Of a stretch of DNA of 64,000 nucleotides, positions 44,816-53,393 are shown piece after piece (the first letter of the stretch is position 1; each line of letters begins with the position of its first letter). The position numbers were made by a program, and so were the translations under genes. The DNA is taken from assembly GCA_934555895.1 (NCBI GenBank), contig CAKTFH010000001.1, positions 124,001-188,000 on the forward strand, given 5' to 3'. The DNA is from an uncultured Muribaculaceae bacterium. Lineage in GTDB: Bacteria; Bacteroidota; Bacteroidia; Bacteroidales; Muribaculaceae. The notes below the pieces were generated by a model. That model was given only the letters and a program-made list of their open reading frames with translations. It made no database searches and was not told the DNA's origin.

Positions 44816-46018
44816 ATGACACAGCCTAACGTAATACTGTTCGACGCACCCGATGTGCGCGAAAGCCTTCTCCCGCTCAGCTACACTCGCCCTGTGGCCG
44901 ACTTCCTGCTGGGTATCACCACACTGCGCAAGAAATGGGAAACCTTCCTGCCGGGCACCTATTCCTATCTCACCGTCGACTATCTCGCCGAGAAATTTCC
45001 GCTCTCGGCAACTGACGACAACCTTTTCGTGGCCTCGCACGTGGTGGCCACACCCGAGCTGGCATCGGCAGTGGGCGCCCTCGCCCCCGGAGAGGCCCTC
45101 ACCGCCATGTCACACTCCGGTAAGGAAGTGCTCGTGGCACTTCGCGGCACTCTTGAGCAGTTTCGCAACCGTCCGTCCGCTCCCGCCGCAAGTGGCCAAT
45201 TTGGCGACAAAGTAGATGTCATCACCCAACTTTACGACATTTTCACCCTCAATCCCCGCCAAATTGAAGACGACTTCCAGGTAATCACCCACCGCCGCGA
45301 GGGCCAGAGCATACCCCGCAGCAACACCGTGATAGGCGACCCCGAGCAGATATTCATCGAAAGCGGCGCCATAGTGGATGGTGTGGTGCTCAATGCATCG
45401 CACGGTCCTATCTACGTGGGGCGCCACGTAGAAATAATGGAGGGAAGTTGCCTGCGCGGTCCCATAGCCCTCTGCGAGCACTCCACAGTGAACATGGGCA
45501 CTAAAATCTATCCCGGCACATCGCTCGGTCCATGGTGCAAGGTGGGAGGCGAGCTCAACAATGTGGTGATGTTCGGCTTCTCAAATAAGGCCCACGACGG
45601 ATTTCTGGGCAATGCCGTAATAGGCGAATGGTGCAACCTCGGCGCCGGGTGCGTGGCCTCGAATCTCAAGAACGACTACACCGAAATAAAGCTCTGGAAC
45701 TACCCCTCGCATCGGTTCCTGCGCACCGGTCTGCAGTTCTGCGGCCTCATAATGGGCGACCACTCGAAGGCTGGCATCAACACCATGTTCAACACCGCCA
45801 CAGTAGTTGGTGTGGGTGTGAATATCCACGGCTCAGGATTCCCGCGTAACTTCATAGCCTCCTTCAGCGAAGGCGGCGCTGCAGGTTTCACCGACCTCCC
45901 CATGGAGAAATTTTTCGACACCGCATCGCGCATGATGGCCCGCCGTCACCGCAGCCTCAGTGACACTGACCGCCGCATATTCCACGCTATCAAAGAAATA
46001 GCCGAGAACTATAAATAA
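44816..46018 (+). CDS. GlmU-like sugar-phosphate nucleotidyltransferase/hexapeptide protein
   Basis: 400 residues. The N-terminal ~190 residues begin NVILFDAPDVRESLLPLSYTRPVADFLLGI and match the 'putative sugar nucleotidyltransferase' N-domain of GlmU-like proteins. The C-terminal half is a hexapeptide beta-helix: IYVGRHVEIMEGSCLRGPIALCEHSTVNMGTKIYPGTSLGP, then GDHSKAGINTMFNTATVVGVGVNIHG. The N-domain lacks a clear glycine-rich GxGTRM nucleotide motif, so the real activity may be only acyl- or nucleotidyl transfer to an unknown sugar. The gene is monocistronic with a strong promoter and terminator. Confidence 0.83.
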   Translation: MTQPNVILFDAPDVRESLLPLSYTRPVADFLLGITTLRKKWETFLPGTYSYLTVDYLAEKFPLSATDDNLFVASHVVATPELASAVGALAPGEALTAMSHSGKEVLVALRGTLEQFRNRPSAPAASGQFGDKVDVITQLYDIFTLNPRQIEDDFQVITHRREGQSIPRSNTVIGDPEQIFIESGAIVDGVVLNASHGPIYVGRHVEIMEGSCLRGPIALCEHSTVNMGTKIYPGTSLGPWCKVGGELNNVVMFGFSNKAHDGFLGNAVIGEWCNLGAGCVASNLKNDYTEIKLWNYPSHRFLRTGLQFCGLIMGDHSKAGINTMFNTATVVGVGVNIHGSGFPRNFIASFSEGGAAGFTDLPMEKFFDTASRMMARRHRSLSDTDRRIFHAIKEIAENYK

Positions 46019-46059
46019 CCCTGCCCGCAGGCTCCGGCCTGTGCATGAAAACGACATAT

Positions 46060-46114
46060 TGCGCCCACAGCGACAAATCTCTTGAGACATCGCTGCGGGC
46101 GCAGTACGTTTTTT
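46060..46114 (+). terminator. Terminator of the GlmU-like gene
   Basis: TGCGCCC.CAGCGA (46060-46073) pairs with TCGCTG.GGGCGCA (46090-46103), with a single central mismatch, and is followed by GTACG and six Ts. Confidence 0.8.
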
Positions 46115-46121
46115 CTGAAAA

Positions 46122-46622
46122 TTACAGCTCGGAATAGGTCGGGATTCTGTCGACGAAGCGCACTTTGGCCGGCGTGGTCGAATAGTCGATACGGCAACAG
46201 TAGTGACTCAGGCCGTTGCTCACCATAAGCCAGGGCACACGGAGCACCATGTTGTAGCGCACAATCTGGTCGAAGGTTTTCTGCGTGATGGGTATGTGCG
46301 GGGCCTTGTATTCCACTATGAGCCGCGGCGCGAGCGCGTCGGTGGAGTAGAGCACCGTGTCGCACCGGCGCGAGGTGCCGTTGAGCGTGATGGGCACCTC
46401 GTTGGCAAGCAGAGGGGCCGGATAGCCGAGACATTCGACAAGATATGCCACGAAATGCTGACGCACCCACTCTTCAGGAGTGAGGGCCACATAACGCCCG
46501 CGCAGACGGCAGCGCACCCTGCGCAACCCGTCGGGAAAGTCGTCGCGAATATCGAGCCGGGTGGCCGGCAGGTTGAGTGTAGGTTGCGGCCCGATGTTGT
46601 TGCCGTTGCTTCCGGAATCCAT
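46122..46622 (-). CDS. Stand-alone HsdR N-terminal-like nuclease domain protein
   Basis: 166 residues. TPEEWVRQHFVAYLVECLGYP is followed by an RRCDTVLYSTD strand and LIVEYKAP. Asp88 and Glu104-Lys106 form the PD-(D/E)xK pattern of type I restriction HsdR N-domains. The usual helicase and specificity subunits are absent, and small proteins of this kind are common in Bacteroidetes as lone genes. A nuclease role is inferred; the target is unknown. It lies between two terminators, so it is probably transcribed alone. Confidence 0.8.
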   Translation of the reverse strand: MDSGSNGNNIGPQPTLNLPATRLDIRDDFPDGLRRVRCRLRGRYVALTPEEWVRQHFVAYLVECLGYPAPLLANEVPITLNGTSRRCDTVLYSTDALAPRLIVEYKAPHIPITQKTFDQIVRYNMVLRVPWLMVSNGLSHYCCRIDYSTTPAKVRFVDRIPTYSEL

Positions 46623-46660
46623 TGCTGAACTGTATGGTACGCTGCCTCCCTATGTCTTAG

Positions 46661-46692
46661 CAAAAAGCTCCCGACTGCACAGCCGGGAGCTT
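46661..46692 (-). terminator. Terminator downstream of secG
   Basis: AAGCTCCCG (46665-46673) pairs with CGGGAGCTT (46684-46692). On the minus strand it is followed by TTTTTG, and on the plus strand by a T-rich run at 46699-46705, so it may act both ways. Confidence 0.75.
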
Positions 46693-46824
46693 ATTGTCGT
46701 TTTTTAGGTATAAGGCTAACGTAAGATGATATTGGGCGGGGACGGCACACGCCTCCCCGGCCTCGTGTTTTTATTGGAAGCCCGCGACCTTAGGGGCCAC
46801 GGGTTTATGGTTTATGTCAGGTGC

Positions 46825-47199
46825 TTATTTGGCGCTGTCGGCGGGAGCTGCAGCGGGAGCCTCTGTAGCAGCGGCTTCGGGAGCAGCTGCCTCGGGTGCG
46901 GGCGAATTGTATTCGGTGCCGGTCACGGTCTGGATTTCATTGGTGGGCTTAACGCGCGCACCGCTCTGAACCATATCACGGGGCATTACAAATACACTGA
47001 GCACCGAGAGGATGCCTATGATGGCGGCAAGAGTCCAGGTGGTTTTTTCTATGAAATCGTTGGTGCGGCGAACGCCCATTATCTGGTTCGAGCCTGCGAA
47101 AGCCGACGAAAGGCCGCCGCCTTTTGATTTCTGAACCAGCACCACGATGATGAGAAGCACTGCTACCAAAACGGTAAGAATGATAATAAGAGTGTACAT
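46825..47199 (-). CDS. secG: Preprotein translocase subunit SecG
   Basis: 124 residues. The family pattern is an N-terminal span (MYTLIIILTVLVAVLLIIVVLVQ), then KSKGGGLSSAFAGSNQIMGVRRTNDFIEKTTWTLA and a second span (IIGILSVLSVFV). SecG helps the SecYE channel export proteins. The C-terminal ~40 residues are an Ala/Pro/Glu-rich extension not present in short E. coli SecG but common in this phylum. It is the last gene of the acyltransferase-to-secG operon. Confidence 0.93.
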   Translation of the reverse strand: MYTLIIILTVLVAVLLIIVVLVQKSKGGGLSSAFAGSNQIMGVRRTNDFIEKTTWTLAAIIGILSVLSVFVMPRDMVQSGARVKPTNEIQTVTGTEYNSPAPEAAAPEAAATEAPAAAPADSAK

Positions 47200-47232
47200 T
47201 TTGCTTTTTGAACTATTGTTCGGTTTCTTATT

Positions 47233-48081
47233 TTAATTTTCCTGAGTAGTTTCGCTCGCATTCCGTTTATTTCGTAAACCCTCAAGAAGCATCAGCTTAC
47301 GCAAAAAACGTAATTGGTCTGCAAAGTAAGCATTTTTTTCGGGAACTGCCAAACTTAATCGGTTAAGAATTTCATAAGCACGCTCATATCGCCCTGTTTT
47401 TATGTAAACGCGGGCCAGACTCTCGCTGAGCGAGCTACTTCCAGGCTCTTCGTGCAGGGTCTCGGGCTTCGTTTTTTTCTTTTTCGAGGCAGCGGCAGGC
47501 CGGGGCTCTTCCTGAGGCTGAGGCAAAGGAAGCTCATCGGTCCCGGTTGTTTGGGAAGCAGCGGCATTCCCCTCCTCGCCATAGCCCGACGAAAGGATAA
47601 AACGGCTGATGCGCGCATCCTGCGAGTTGTCATCGGGCGACACCGGCGCCACGGCCGACCGGGCCTCGGCGGCAAGCTGCTGCGCGTAGTCGGCCACAGG
47701 ATTGAATATAAGCCTCTCGAGCGTTTCGATTTCACCCGGCTCCTCGCGCCCGAAGGTGGTGAGGAACTTATCTATGGCGCCTTCGGTCGAAGGCTTGCGC
47801 GGAGTGTCGTCGGAGGGATAGAACGGCTCGCGGAGTTCGTCGTCGGGTTTCGAGGCGAGGGTCTGCGCGGCAGTGGTTCCGCCCAGTGCCAGAGCAAGCC
47901 TGCCGAGGGCCTCGCGGCGCTCGCTCTCGGGCATAGGGGTGCCGTCGCGACGCGACTGTGCCAGAGCCTCCACCGGTATGAAGGGGGCTTCCCGGCGCAT
48001 GCGCTCCATCCAGCTGTCGGTCACGTGGCTGAAATCGCCGCGAAACGCCTGTGAGAGTATGTCGAAATCCGCCTTGTCCAT
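47233..48081 (-). CDS. Uncharacterised cytoplasmic protein with a C-terminal TPR-like motif
   Basis: 282 residues, no signal peptide. An N-terminal helical stretch (DKADFDILSQAFRG) is followed by ~100 residues of charged, low-complexity linker. The C-terminal ~70 residues, beginning SSLSESLARVYIKTGRYERAYEILNRLSLAVPEKNAYFADQLRFLRKLMLLE, look like one or two TPR helices. It sits between lptE (1-base overlap) and secG, as I recall for other Bacteroidales, and may link envelope biogenesis functions. I know no assigned role. Confidence 0.75.
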   Translation of the reverse strand: MDKADFDILSQAFRGDFSHVTDSWMERMRREAPFIPVEALAQSRRDGTPMPESERREALGRLALALGGTTAAQTLASKPDDELREPFYPSDDTPRKPSTEGAIDKFLTTFGREEPGEIETLERLIFNPVADYAQQLAAEARSAVAPVSPDDNSQDARISRFILSSGYGEEGNAAASQTTGTDELPLPQPQEEPRPAAASKKKKTKPETLHEEPGSSSLSESLARVYIKTGRYERAYEILNRLSLAVPEKNAYFADQLRFLRKLMLLEGLRNKRNASETTQEN

Positions 48082-48593
48082 TACCAGTTGCCGAGAGTAG
48101 CGTTAAAGATAAGTTCCACCAGCTCCTTGCTTATTTCCTGACACAGCTGCTCCTGCACATCGTTGAGCATCTGCGAGGCGTCGAAGTCGCGGTAGGCCGA
48201 GAATGTCTGGTTTATGTCGTTCCCCTCCTTCTTGCTGTCGGTGTATTTCACGCGCACCGTGATGGTGAGCCTGGTTTTCGACGCATATGCGTCTTCGGTC
48301 ACGGCCTGCGGCGTGAGGTTGTAGCCGGTGATTTCGCCCTCGATATCGAGGTCGGATGCTCCGTCGATGGTCTGCAGGCGTGTGTTGCGGGTTATGTAGT
48401 CGAGAAGGTCGTTTTCGAACATCTGCTGCAGCGGACTGTAGACCAACGCGGCACGTATGGGGAACTCGCCCACGTGCACCGTGCGGTACACGGTGTAGTC
48501 TATGGCAGAGCCGTTGAGCTTGTAGCTCGGCACGCATCCCTGATGCATGAGCGCCGCCACGACGAGTGTCAATATGGTGAGAAGTCGGTTCAT
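48081..48593 (-). CDS. lptE: LPS assembly lipoprotein LptE
   Basis: 170 residues. The N-terminus is a lipoprotein-like signal ending at Cys20 (LMHQGC), though the residues before the Cys are not an ideal lipobox. YKLNGSAIDYTVYRTVHVGEFPIRAALVYSPLQQMFENDLLDYITRNTRLQTID is the LptE pattern, ending in a C-terminal helix. LptE plugs the LptD pore that inserts LPS into the outer membrane. It follows the sigma-54 activator gene by 27 bases. Confidence 0.87.
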   Translation of the reverse strand: MNRLLTILTLVVAALMHQGCVPSYKLNGSAIDYTVYRTVHVGEFPIRAALVYSPLQQMFENDLLDYITRNTRLQTIDGASDLDIEGEITGYNLTPQAVTEDAYASKTRLTITVRVKYTDSKKEGNDINQTFSAYRDFDASQMLNDVQEQLCQEISKELVELIFNATLGNW

Positions 48594-48620
48594 TCGTTTT
48601 TATTCCGTAAGGAAGGGGGA

Positions 48621-49880
48621 CTACTGCAGCCCGTATTCCTTGATTTTTCTGTAGAGTGTGCGTTCCGATATATGGAGCTCGGCGGCGGCAGCCTTGCGTC
48701 GCCCGTCGTTGCGCTGCAGGGCCAGGCGTATTGTCTCTCGCTCAGTGTCCTCGAGCGAGAGCCCCCCCTCCCAGTGGTCCACAGTGCTGTAGGCCACATC
48801 CACCGGTCCTCCGGGCTGATGGGCGCTGTCGACACGCGCCGACACATCTGTAAGACGGCTCACATCCGGATAGCTCTGGCCGTCGACAGGCAGACGCCCA
48901 GTGTGTCCTATGCCGAGCTGCTTCTCCACAGGGATGGCGGCCGACGGAGCATGTTGTCCCGCAGTCGCGGCTCCGCTCTTGAGCGCGTCGATTTCGCTCT
49001 GGAGGTTCATAATCATGCCGAGAAGCATGTCACGCTCGCGCTCGTAGGTGTGGTCCGAAACGCAGCGCACAGGCGAATATTCATCGCCTCCCGCCGGAAG
49101 ATATCCGGCGAGCGTGTCGCGGGTAACGGTTGTTCCGGCCTCAAAAAGGGCTACTTGCTCCACCACGTTTTTCAGCTGGCGCACATTGCCGGGCCAGCGG
49201 TAGTTGAGCAGCGTATGCCGCGCATCGTCGGCCCACTCGACGGGCTCGGTGCGATAACGCTCGTCGAAATCACCGATAAACTTGCGCGTGAGCAGCAATG
49301 TGTCGTTGCCGCGCTCGCGCAGCGGAGGCACCTCAATGCTCACCGTAGCCAGACGGTAATAGAGGTCTTCCCTGAAGCGGCCTTCGCTCACGGCGCGCAG
49401 CATATCCACATTGGTAGCGGCCACCACGCGGAGATTGGTCTTCTGCACTGTCGACGAGCCCACCTTCATAAACTCTCCTGTCTCGAGCACCCTTAGCAGA
49501 CGCGCCTGGGTGGTGAGCGGAAGCTCGCCCACCTCGTCGAGGAATATAGTGCCTCCGTCGGCTTCCTCGAAGTAACCTTTACGGGTGGCTATGGCGCCGG
49601 TGAACGCTCCCTTCTCATGGCCGAAGAGTTCTGAGTCGATGGTGCCTTCAGGAAGGGCGCCACAGTTCACGGCTATATATTTCGAATGTTTGCGCGGCGA
49701 GTAAGCATGAATGATGCGCGGAAAAAACTCCTTGCCGGTGCCGCTTTCTCCGGTCACCAGCACCGACACATCAATTGGGGCCACGCGCAGGGCGCGGTCC
49801 ACAGCGCGTATAAGCCCCGGGGCATTACCCACGATGCCGAGCCGCGCCTTCACTTGCCGTATCTGTTCTTCTGTTGCCAA
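48621..49880 (-). CDS. Sigma-54-dependent transcriptional activator (no sensory domain)
   Basis: 419 residues. The AAA+ domain begins almost at the N-terminus: Walker A GESGTGKE, the sigma-54 contact GAFTGA, Walker B GTIFLDEVGEL, and the Arg finger region FREDLYYRL. A helical linker is followed by a C-terminal Fis-type helix-turn-helix (RRKAAAAELHISERTLYRKIKEYGL). With no receiver or PAS domain its activity must be controlled by level or by a partner protein. It is co-transcribed with lptE and secG, so it may regulate envelope genes. Confidence 0.92.
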   Translation of the reverse strand: MATEEQIRQVKARLGIVGNAPGLIRAVDRALRVAPIDVSVLVTGESGTGKEFFPRIIHAYSPRKHSKYIAVNCGALPEGTIDSELFGHEKGAFTGAIATRKGYFEEADGGTIFLDEVGELPLTTQARLLRVLETGEFMKVGSSTVQKTNLRVVAATNVDMLRAVSEGRFREDLYYRLATVSIEVPPLRERGNDTLLLTRKFIGDFDERYRTEPVEWADDARHTLLNYRWPGNVRQLKNVVEQVALFEAGTTVTRDTLAGYLPAGGDEYSPVRCVSDHTYERERDMLLGMIMNLQSEIDALKSGAATAGQHAPSAAIPVEKQLGIGHTGRLPVDGQSYPDVSRLTDVSARVDSAHQPGGPVDVAYSTVDHWEGGLSLEDTERETIRLALQRNDGRRKAAAAELHISERTLYRKIKEYGLQ

Positions 49881-49906
49881 GTCGAAATTATCAGATGTTA
49901 TATAGT

Positions 49907-50806
49907 TTAGAACGGACCGCGCACCACCGTGTCTTTAGCGTAGCGCTTGTCGCGCAAGCAATAGGTGCGCTCACGCAGAAATTCGCCAAACTCCTTTTCC
50001 GAACCCATGTGGGCCATCTGCTCCTCCACGCTGATGGGGTCTCCTACGGTGATGTGGAAGGTCTTCCCTTTCTTACGGAACACCTCGGCGGGATGGCGGA
50101 AAGTGCGCAGCTGCCAGCACACCACCCCGAGGAAATTGAACCACCACGACTGCGAGCCGTGGAAGAAGATGGGGATTACCGGCACCTTGAGCTTCTCTAT
50201 GAGCTGTATCACCGTGGGCTGCCACTCGCGGTCCTGCAGGCGTCCGCGCCAGTTGACCTTGGCCACTGCTCCGGCAGGGAAGAAGCCCACAGGCATGCCG
50301 GCGCGCACGTTCTTTATCACCTCACGGATGCCGGCCATCGACACAGCCTTCTTCTTGGGGTCGTCGCTCGCCATGGCGTCGACGGCTATGAAATTGGGGC
50401 GCATGGCCTTGATATAGTTCAGGAACATGTTCACCATCACCTTGTAGGTGGGACGGTGGCTTGCGATGAGGTTTATAAGTATGATGCCGTCGAGCGCACC
50501 GAAATGATGGTTGCTCACGGTCACAAACGCACCTTCGGGAAGGTTTTCGAGCACCTTCTCGTTGTCGATGCGCAGTTTTATGTCGAGGTCACGCAACAGG
50601 CCGGTGGTGAATTCCGGACCTGGGGTGGCGAAATTGTGCTCGTGTATATCATTCACCTTATCGAGCGAGATGAAGCGGATGAGCCACTCCACCAACTTGC
50701 GATGCCCTTTGAGCTTGGGCACAAGGTTCATTATATCGTCGGCATCGAGCACCGTTGGCTTTTCGTCTATGGGCTGTGTGACAGCTGTTCGGTTATTTTC
50801 TTCCAT
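49907..50806 (-). CDS. 1-acyl-sn-glycerol-3-phosphate acyltransferase-like protein
   Basis: 299 residues. The acyltransferase HX4D motif appears as NHHFGALDG, and the second motif as GFFPAGAVAKVN (the FPEG-like block). There is no signal peptide. It transfers an acyl chain onto lysophosphatidate or a related lipid; a lipid or aminolipid acceptor is also possible. It begins the operon that continues into the sigma-54 activator, lptE and secG, which fits a cell-envelope grouping. Confidence 0.85.
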   Translation of the reverse strand: MEENNRTAVTQPIDEKPTVLDADDIMNLVPKLKGHRKLVEWLIRFISLDKVNDIHEHNFATPGPEFTTGLLRDLDIKLRIDNEKVLENLPEGAFVTVSNHHFGALDGIILINLIASHRPTYKVMVNMFLNYIKAMRPNFIAVDAMASDDPKKKAVSMAGIREVIKNVRAGMPVGFFPAGAVAKVNWRGRLQDREWQPTVIQLIEKLKVPVIPIFFHGSQSWWFNFLGVVCWQLRTFRHPAEVFRKKGKTFHITVGDPISVEEQMAHMGSEKEFGEFLRERTYCLRDKRYAKDTVVRGPF

Positions 50807-50816
50807 ATTTATTTTG

Positions 50817-50824
50817 CAAAAATA
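50817..50824 (-). promoter_or_regulatory. -7 box of the acyltransferase-to-secG operon
   Basis: TATTTTTG on the minus strand, 10 bases upstream of the start codon at 50806. The leader would be very short. Confidence 0.45.
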
Positions 50825-50869
50825 CGAATAAATCGGGAAATAAGTGACTTGAACATAAAATATAGGCTG

Positions 50870-51925
50870 CTACGGGCGATATGCGGCCACATACTCAGCC
50901 GCTGTGCGCGCTATATCGAAGCAGCTGGTGACATGCACGTAGGCATCTTTGGCGGCAATGGCGGCATAGCGCTGATAGTCGGCGCCCACGGCTTTTATGG
51001 CTCCGGCGAGCGCATGATGGTTGCCGCAGCGGAATGGAGTGCCGAATCGCCCGTGCCCGATTATATCCATGGGGCCCTCCACATCGCTCACTATCACAGG
51101 AATTTTCGCGGCCATAGCCTCGGCCACCGTTAGTCCGAAACCCTCGTAGCGCGACGGCAGGAGAAACATGTGATAATCCTTGAGTGTGGAGTAGATTTCA
51201 GTGCGTGAAAGGTTTCCGGCAAATCTAACACGCGAGTCCAAGCCAAGCTCTCCGACAAGCTGCCGCAGATATGCCTCCGACGGCCCCTCGCCTATCAGTG
51301 TGAGATGGGCGTCGAGGCCTGCGGCCGTCACCTCGGCCAAGGCACGCAAGGCTATATCCTGCCCCTTCTTCTCATGCAGCAGACGCGCTACCGACACAAG
51401 TTGCAGCAGTTCGCCAGCCGCAGGTGCCTGGGCTGTTCCGTTCTCGGGGATGGCTATCGAAGAGCACACTATGCCGTTGGTCACCACCGTCGACTCCAGG
51501 CCCAGACGGGTGCGGAGGTCGGTCTGCACGGCTTCGGAAATAGCGAACAGGCGGTCGGTGCGCCCGGTGTGGAGCCGCATCGGCACACCGGTGTCGTGCA
51601 CGGTCACGGCGAAAGTCACTCCGCGCCAATGGGGTGTGATTTGGGTGCCGTGCATCTGATGAAAATGCACCACATCGGGCCGTGTGCGCCTCAGCATCAG
51701 GTTGTAGCGCAGCAGCCACAACGGGTTGCGGCTCCCCTCGGGGCGATTTACAAGCACCACATGCACTTTAGGGCTGATTTTGTCGAGTAGCTCCTGCTCA
51801 TAGTGCCGATTCACCACAAGGATAGTCACCTCGTGGCCTGCCTCAGCCTGTGCCGCAGCAATATCGGCCAGCATAAGCTCTGCCCCGCCGGTAGTGAAAC
51901 CGAATATCATGTGGGTGATTCTCAT
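50870..51925 (-). CDS. GT4-family glycosyltransferase
   Basis: 351 residues from the ATG at 51925. MRITHMIFGFTTGGAELMLADIAAAQAEAGHEVTILV is the usual N-terminal Rossmann start. GKHHTGT-type acceptor motifs are not seen, but PSRYEGFGLTVAEAMAAKIPVIVSDVEGP is the GT4 nucleotide-sugar site with its paired Glu. It probably adds a hexose to a surface glycan or LPS. The longer frame up to 52108 is a poor N-terminus without a hydrophobic segment, and the -7 box at 51943-51950 supports 51925. Confidence 0.87.
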   Translation of the reverse strand: MRITHMIFGFTTGGAELMLADIAAAQAEAGHEVTILVVNRHYEQELLDKISPKVHVVLVNRPEGSRNPLWLLRYNLMLRRTRPDVVHFHQMHGTQITPHWRGVTFAVTVHDTGVPMRLHTGRTDRLFAISEAVQTDLRTRLGLESTVVTNGIVCSSIAIPENGTAQAPAAGELLQLVSVARLLHEKKGQDIALRALAEVTAAGLDAHLTLIGEGPSEAYLRQLVGELGLDSRVRFAGNLSRTEIYSTLKDYHMFLLPSRYEGFGLTVAEAMAAKIPVIVSDVEGPMDIIGHGRFGTPFRCGNHHALAGAIKAVGADYQRYAAIAAKDAYVHVTSCFDIARTAAEYVAAYRP

Positions 51926-51942
51926 CTTCAACTTTTTTTGCA

Positions 51943-51950
51943 CAAATGTA
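51943..51950 (-). promoter_or_regulatory. -7 box of the GT4 gene
   Basis: TACATTTG on the minus strand, 17 bases before the ATG at 51925. It is divergent from the flippase-like gene's box. Confidence 0.55.
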
Positions 51951-52024
51951 CTGAATTTTTCGTTTTCACGACTGCTGTCGGGCATTAATGGACGCGGAAA
52001 TGATTCGGAATGGGTAAAAATCAC

Positions 52025-52032
52025 TACTTTTG
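52025..52032 (+). promoter_or_regulatory. -7 box of the LPG-synthase-like gene
   Basis: TACTTTTG. It makes the ATG at 52055 a better start than those at 52010 or 52040. Confidence 0.6.
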
Positions 52033-52054
52033 CAGACAAATGGCAAAAGGCATC

Positions 52055-53170
52055 ATGAGCGAGAATACACAGAAACCAGCACAGGCACCGGCGCCCGCAG
52101 CTCCGCAACCGAAAGGCTCACGCATCCGCAAAACAGTGGGCATGGTTGTGAAGTTCATCGTACCGGTGGCGGTAAGCGTGGGGCTGTGCCTCATCATGTT
52201 CCGCGACATCGACTACCACGACATGATGAAAGTGATCAGGGAACAGTGCGATTTCCGCTGGATAGGTCTCAACCTGCTGCTCGGCATCGTGCCTCTGCTG
52301 CTCAGAGCACTCCGTTGGGGCATACAGCTTCGCGCATCGGGAGTCAACGCTCCGGTGCATGCCCTGGTCTACAGCATCATCGGCTGCTATTCGCTCAACC
52401 TGGTATTCCCGCGCCTCGGCGAGGTGTGGCGCACCGGATATATAGCCTATAGGGAGGAACATCCGTTCTCCACGATATTCGGCTCTATGATAGCCGACCG
52501 GTTTGCCGACCTCATCACGGTGGCTTCGCTGACGCTGTTTACTTTCCTGATAGCACGCGGACCTATAGTTGATTTCGTGCAGACATACCCCGACGCATAC
52601 CGCAGGATAGCCGCAGTGCTTGCATCGCCATGGACATGGGTCTCACTTGTGGCACTTGTGGGCTTATTCTGGCTTGTGCTCTCGCGCAGCCAAAGTTCTT
52701 GGGCCGCTAAAATCAAAAACTTCCTTAAGGGCCTTTGGAACGGATTCTCCGACATAGCCCACATGCGCCACAAGGGTGTGTGGCTCGGACTTACCTTCGG
52801 CATATGGGGAGCCTACTATCTGCAGCTTGTGGTAGCCTTCAATGCATTTCCGGTGCTCCGCGAGTTGCTCGCTCACTCTGGCCTAATAGTGACTCTGGTG
52901 TGCTTTGTACTCACATCGATAGGTATGGGCATCCCCTCCAACGGCGGCATAGGTCCTTATCAGACAGCCATGCTATTCGGGCTCAACATCTTTTATCCCG
53001 CTCTCGGCGGCACGGTGAGCCAGGAAGCTTTCCGCCTCACCGGCGCGGCATTCGGCAATGTGATCATCGCATGCCAGACGCTGTTGCTGGTGGTGCTCGG
53101 ACTCGTGGTGTTCGTGCTCGTGACGCTCGACAAACGCCGCGACCCCGCCACCCCCGCGGCACATAAATAA
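52055..53170 (+). CDS. Flippase-like/lysylphosphatidylglycerol synthase TM-region protein (UPF0104)
   Basis: 371 residues. A basic Pro-rich N-terminus is followed by about eight membrane spans. Motifs of the UPF0104 family include RALRWGIQLRASG, YSLNLVFPRLGEVWRTGYIA, FGSMIADRFADL and IGMGIPSNGGIGPYQTAML. The family moves or modifies lipid-linked molecules in the inner membrane and includes the MprF flippase domain. The catalytic synthase domain is absent. The substrate is unknown. It is monocistronic, just upstream of tRNA-Leu. Confidence 0.85.
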   Translation: MSENTQKPAQAPAPAAPQPKGSRIRKTVGMVVKFIVPVAVSVGLCLIMFRDIDYHDMMKVIREQCDFRWIGLNLLLGIVPLLLRALRWGIQLRASGVNAPVHALVYSIIGCYSLNLVFPRLGEVWRTGYIAYREEHPFSTIFGSMIADRFADLITVASLTLFTFLIARGPIVDFVQTYPDAYRRIAAVLASPWTWVSLVALVGLFWLVLSRSQSSWAAKIKNFLKGLWNGFSDIAHMRHKGVWLGLTFGIWGAYYLQLVVAFNAFPVLRELLAHSGLIVTLVCFVLTSIGMGIPSNGGIGPYQTAMLFGLNIFYPALGGTVSQEAFRLTGAAFGNVIIACQTLLLVVLGLVVFVLVTLDKRRDPATPAAHK

Positions 53171-53201
53171 CGGCGAAAGCGGCCAAATCGACGCCCGGAG
53201 T

Positions 53202-53232
53202 TTTGCTATTGACAAAATAATCATTACCTTTG
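53202..53232 (+). promoter_or_regulatory. Promoter of tRNA-Leu
   Basis: TTTG (53202-53205), 19 bases, TACCTTTG (53225-53232): the best consensus promoter in the window, placed 13 bases before the tRNA. Confidence 0.8.
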
Positions 53233-53245
53233 CGACAGATTCCAG

Positions 53246-53329
53246 GGCCGAATGGTGGAATGGTAGACACGAAGGACTTAAAATCCTTTGGCCGTTTAGG
53301 CTGTGTGGGTTCGAGTCCCACTTCGGCTA
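53246..53329 (+). tRNA. tRNA-Leu (anticodon UAA)
   Basis: 84 bases including a long variable arm. The acceptor GGCCGAA pairs with TTCGGCT (one G-U pair) and the discriminator A73 is 53329. The anticodon stem AAGGA/TCCTT closes the loop CTTAAAA with anticodon TAA at 53279-53281, reading UUA/UUG. The T arm is GTGGG/CCCAC around TTCGAGT. CCA is not encoded, so it must be added by CCA-transferase after 3' trimming. A hairpin follows. Confidence 0.95.
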
Positions 53330-53335
53330 CAAAAC

Positions 53336-53357
53336 CGGGCGACAACATTGTCGCCCG
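53336..53357 (+). terminator. Hairpin downstream of tRNA-Leu
   Basis: CGGGCGACAA (53336-53345) pairs with TTGTCGCCCG (53348-53357). Few Ts follow, so it may be a terminator or a processing hairpin. Confidence 0.6.
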
Positions 53358-53393
53358 AAAATTTAACCATAAACCGGTCAATAGACTCACACC

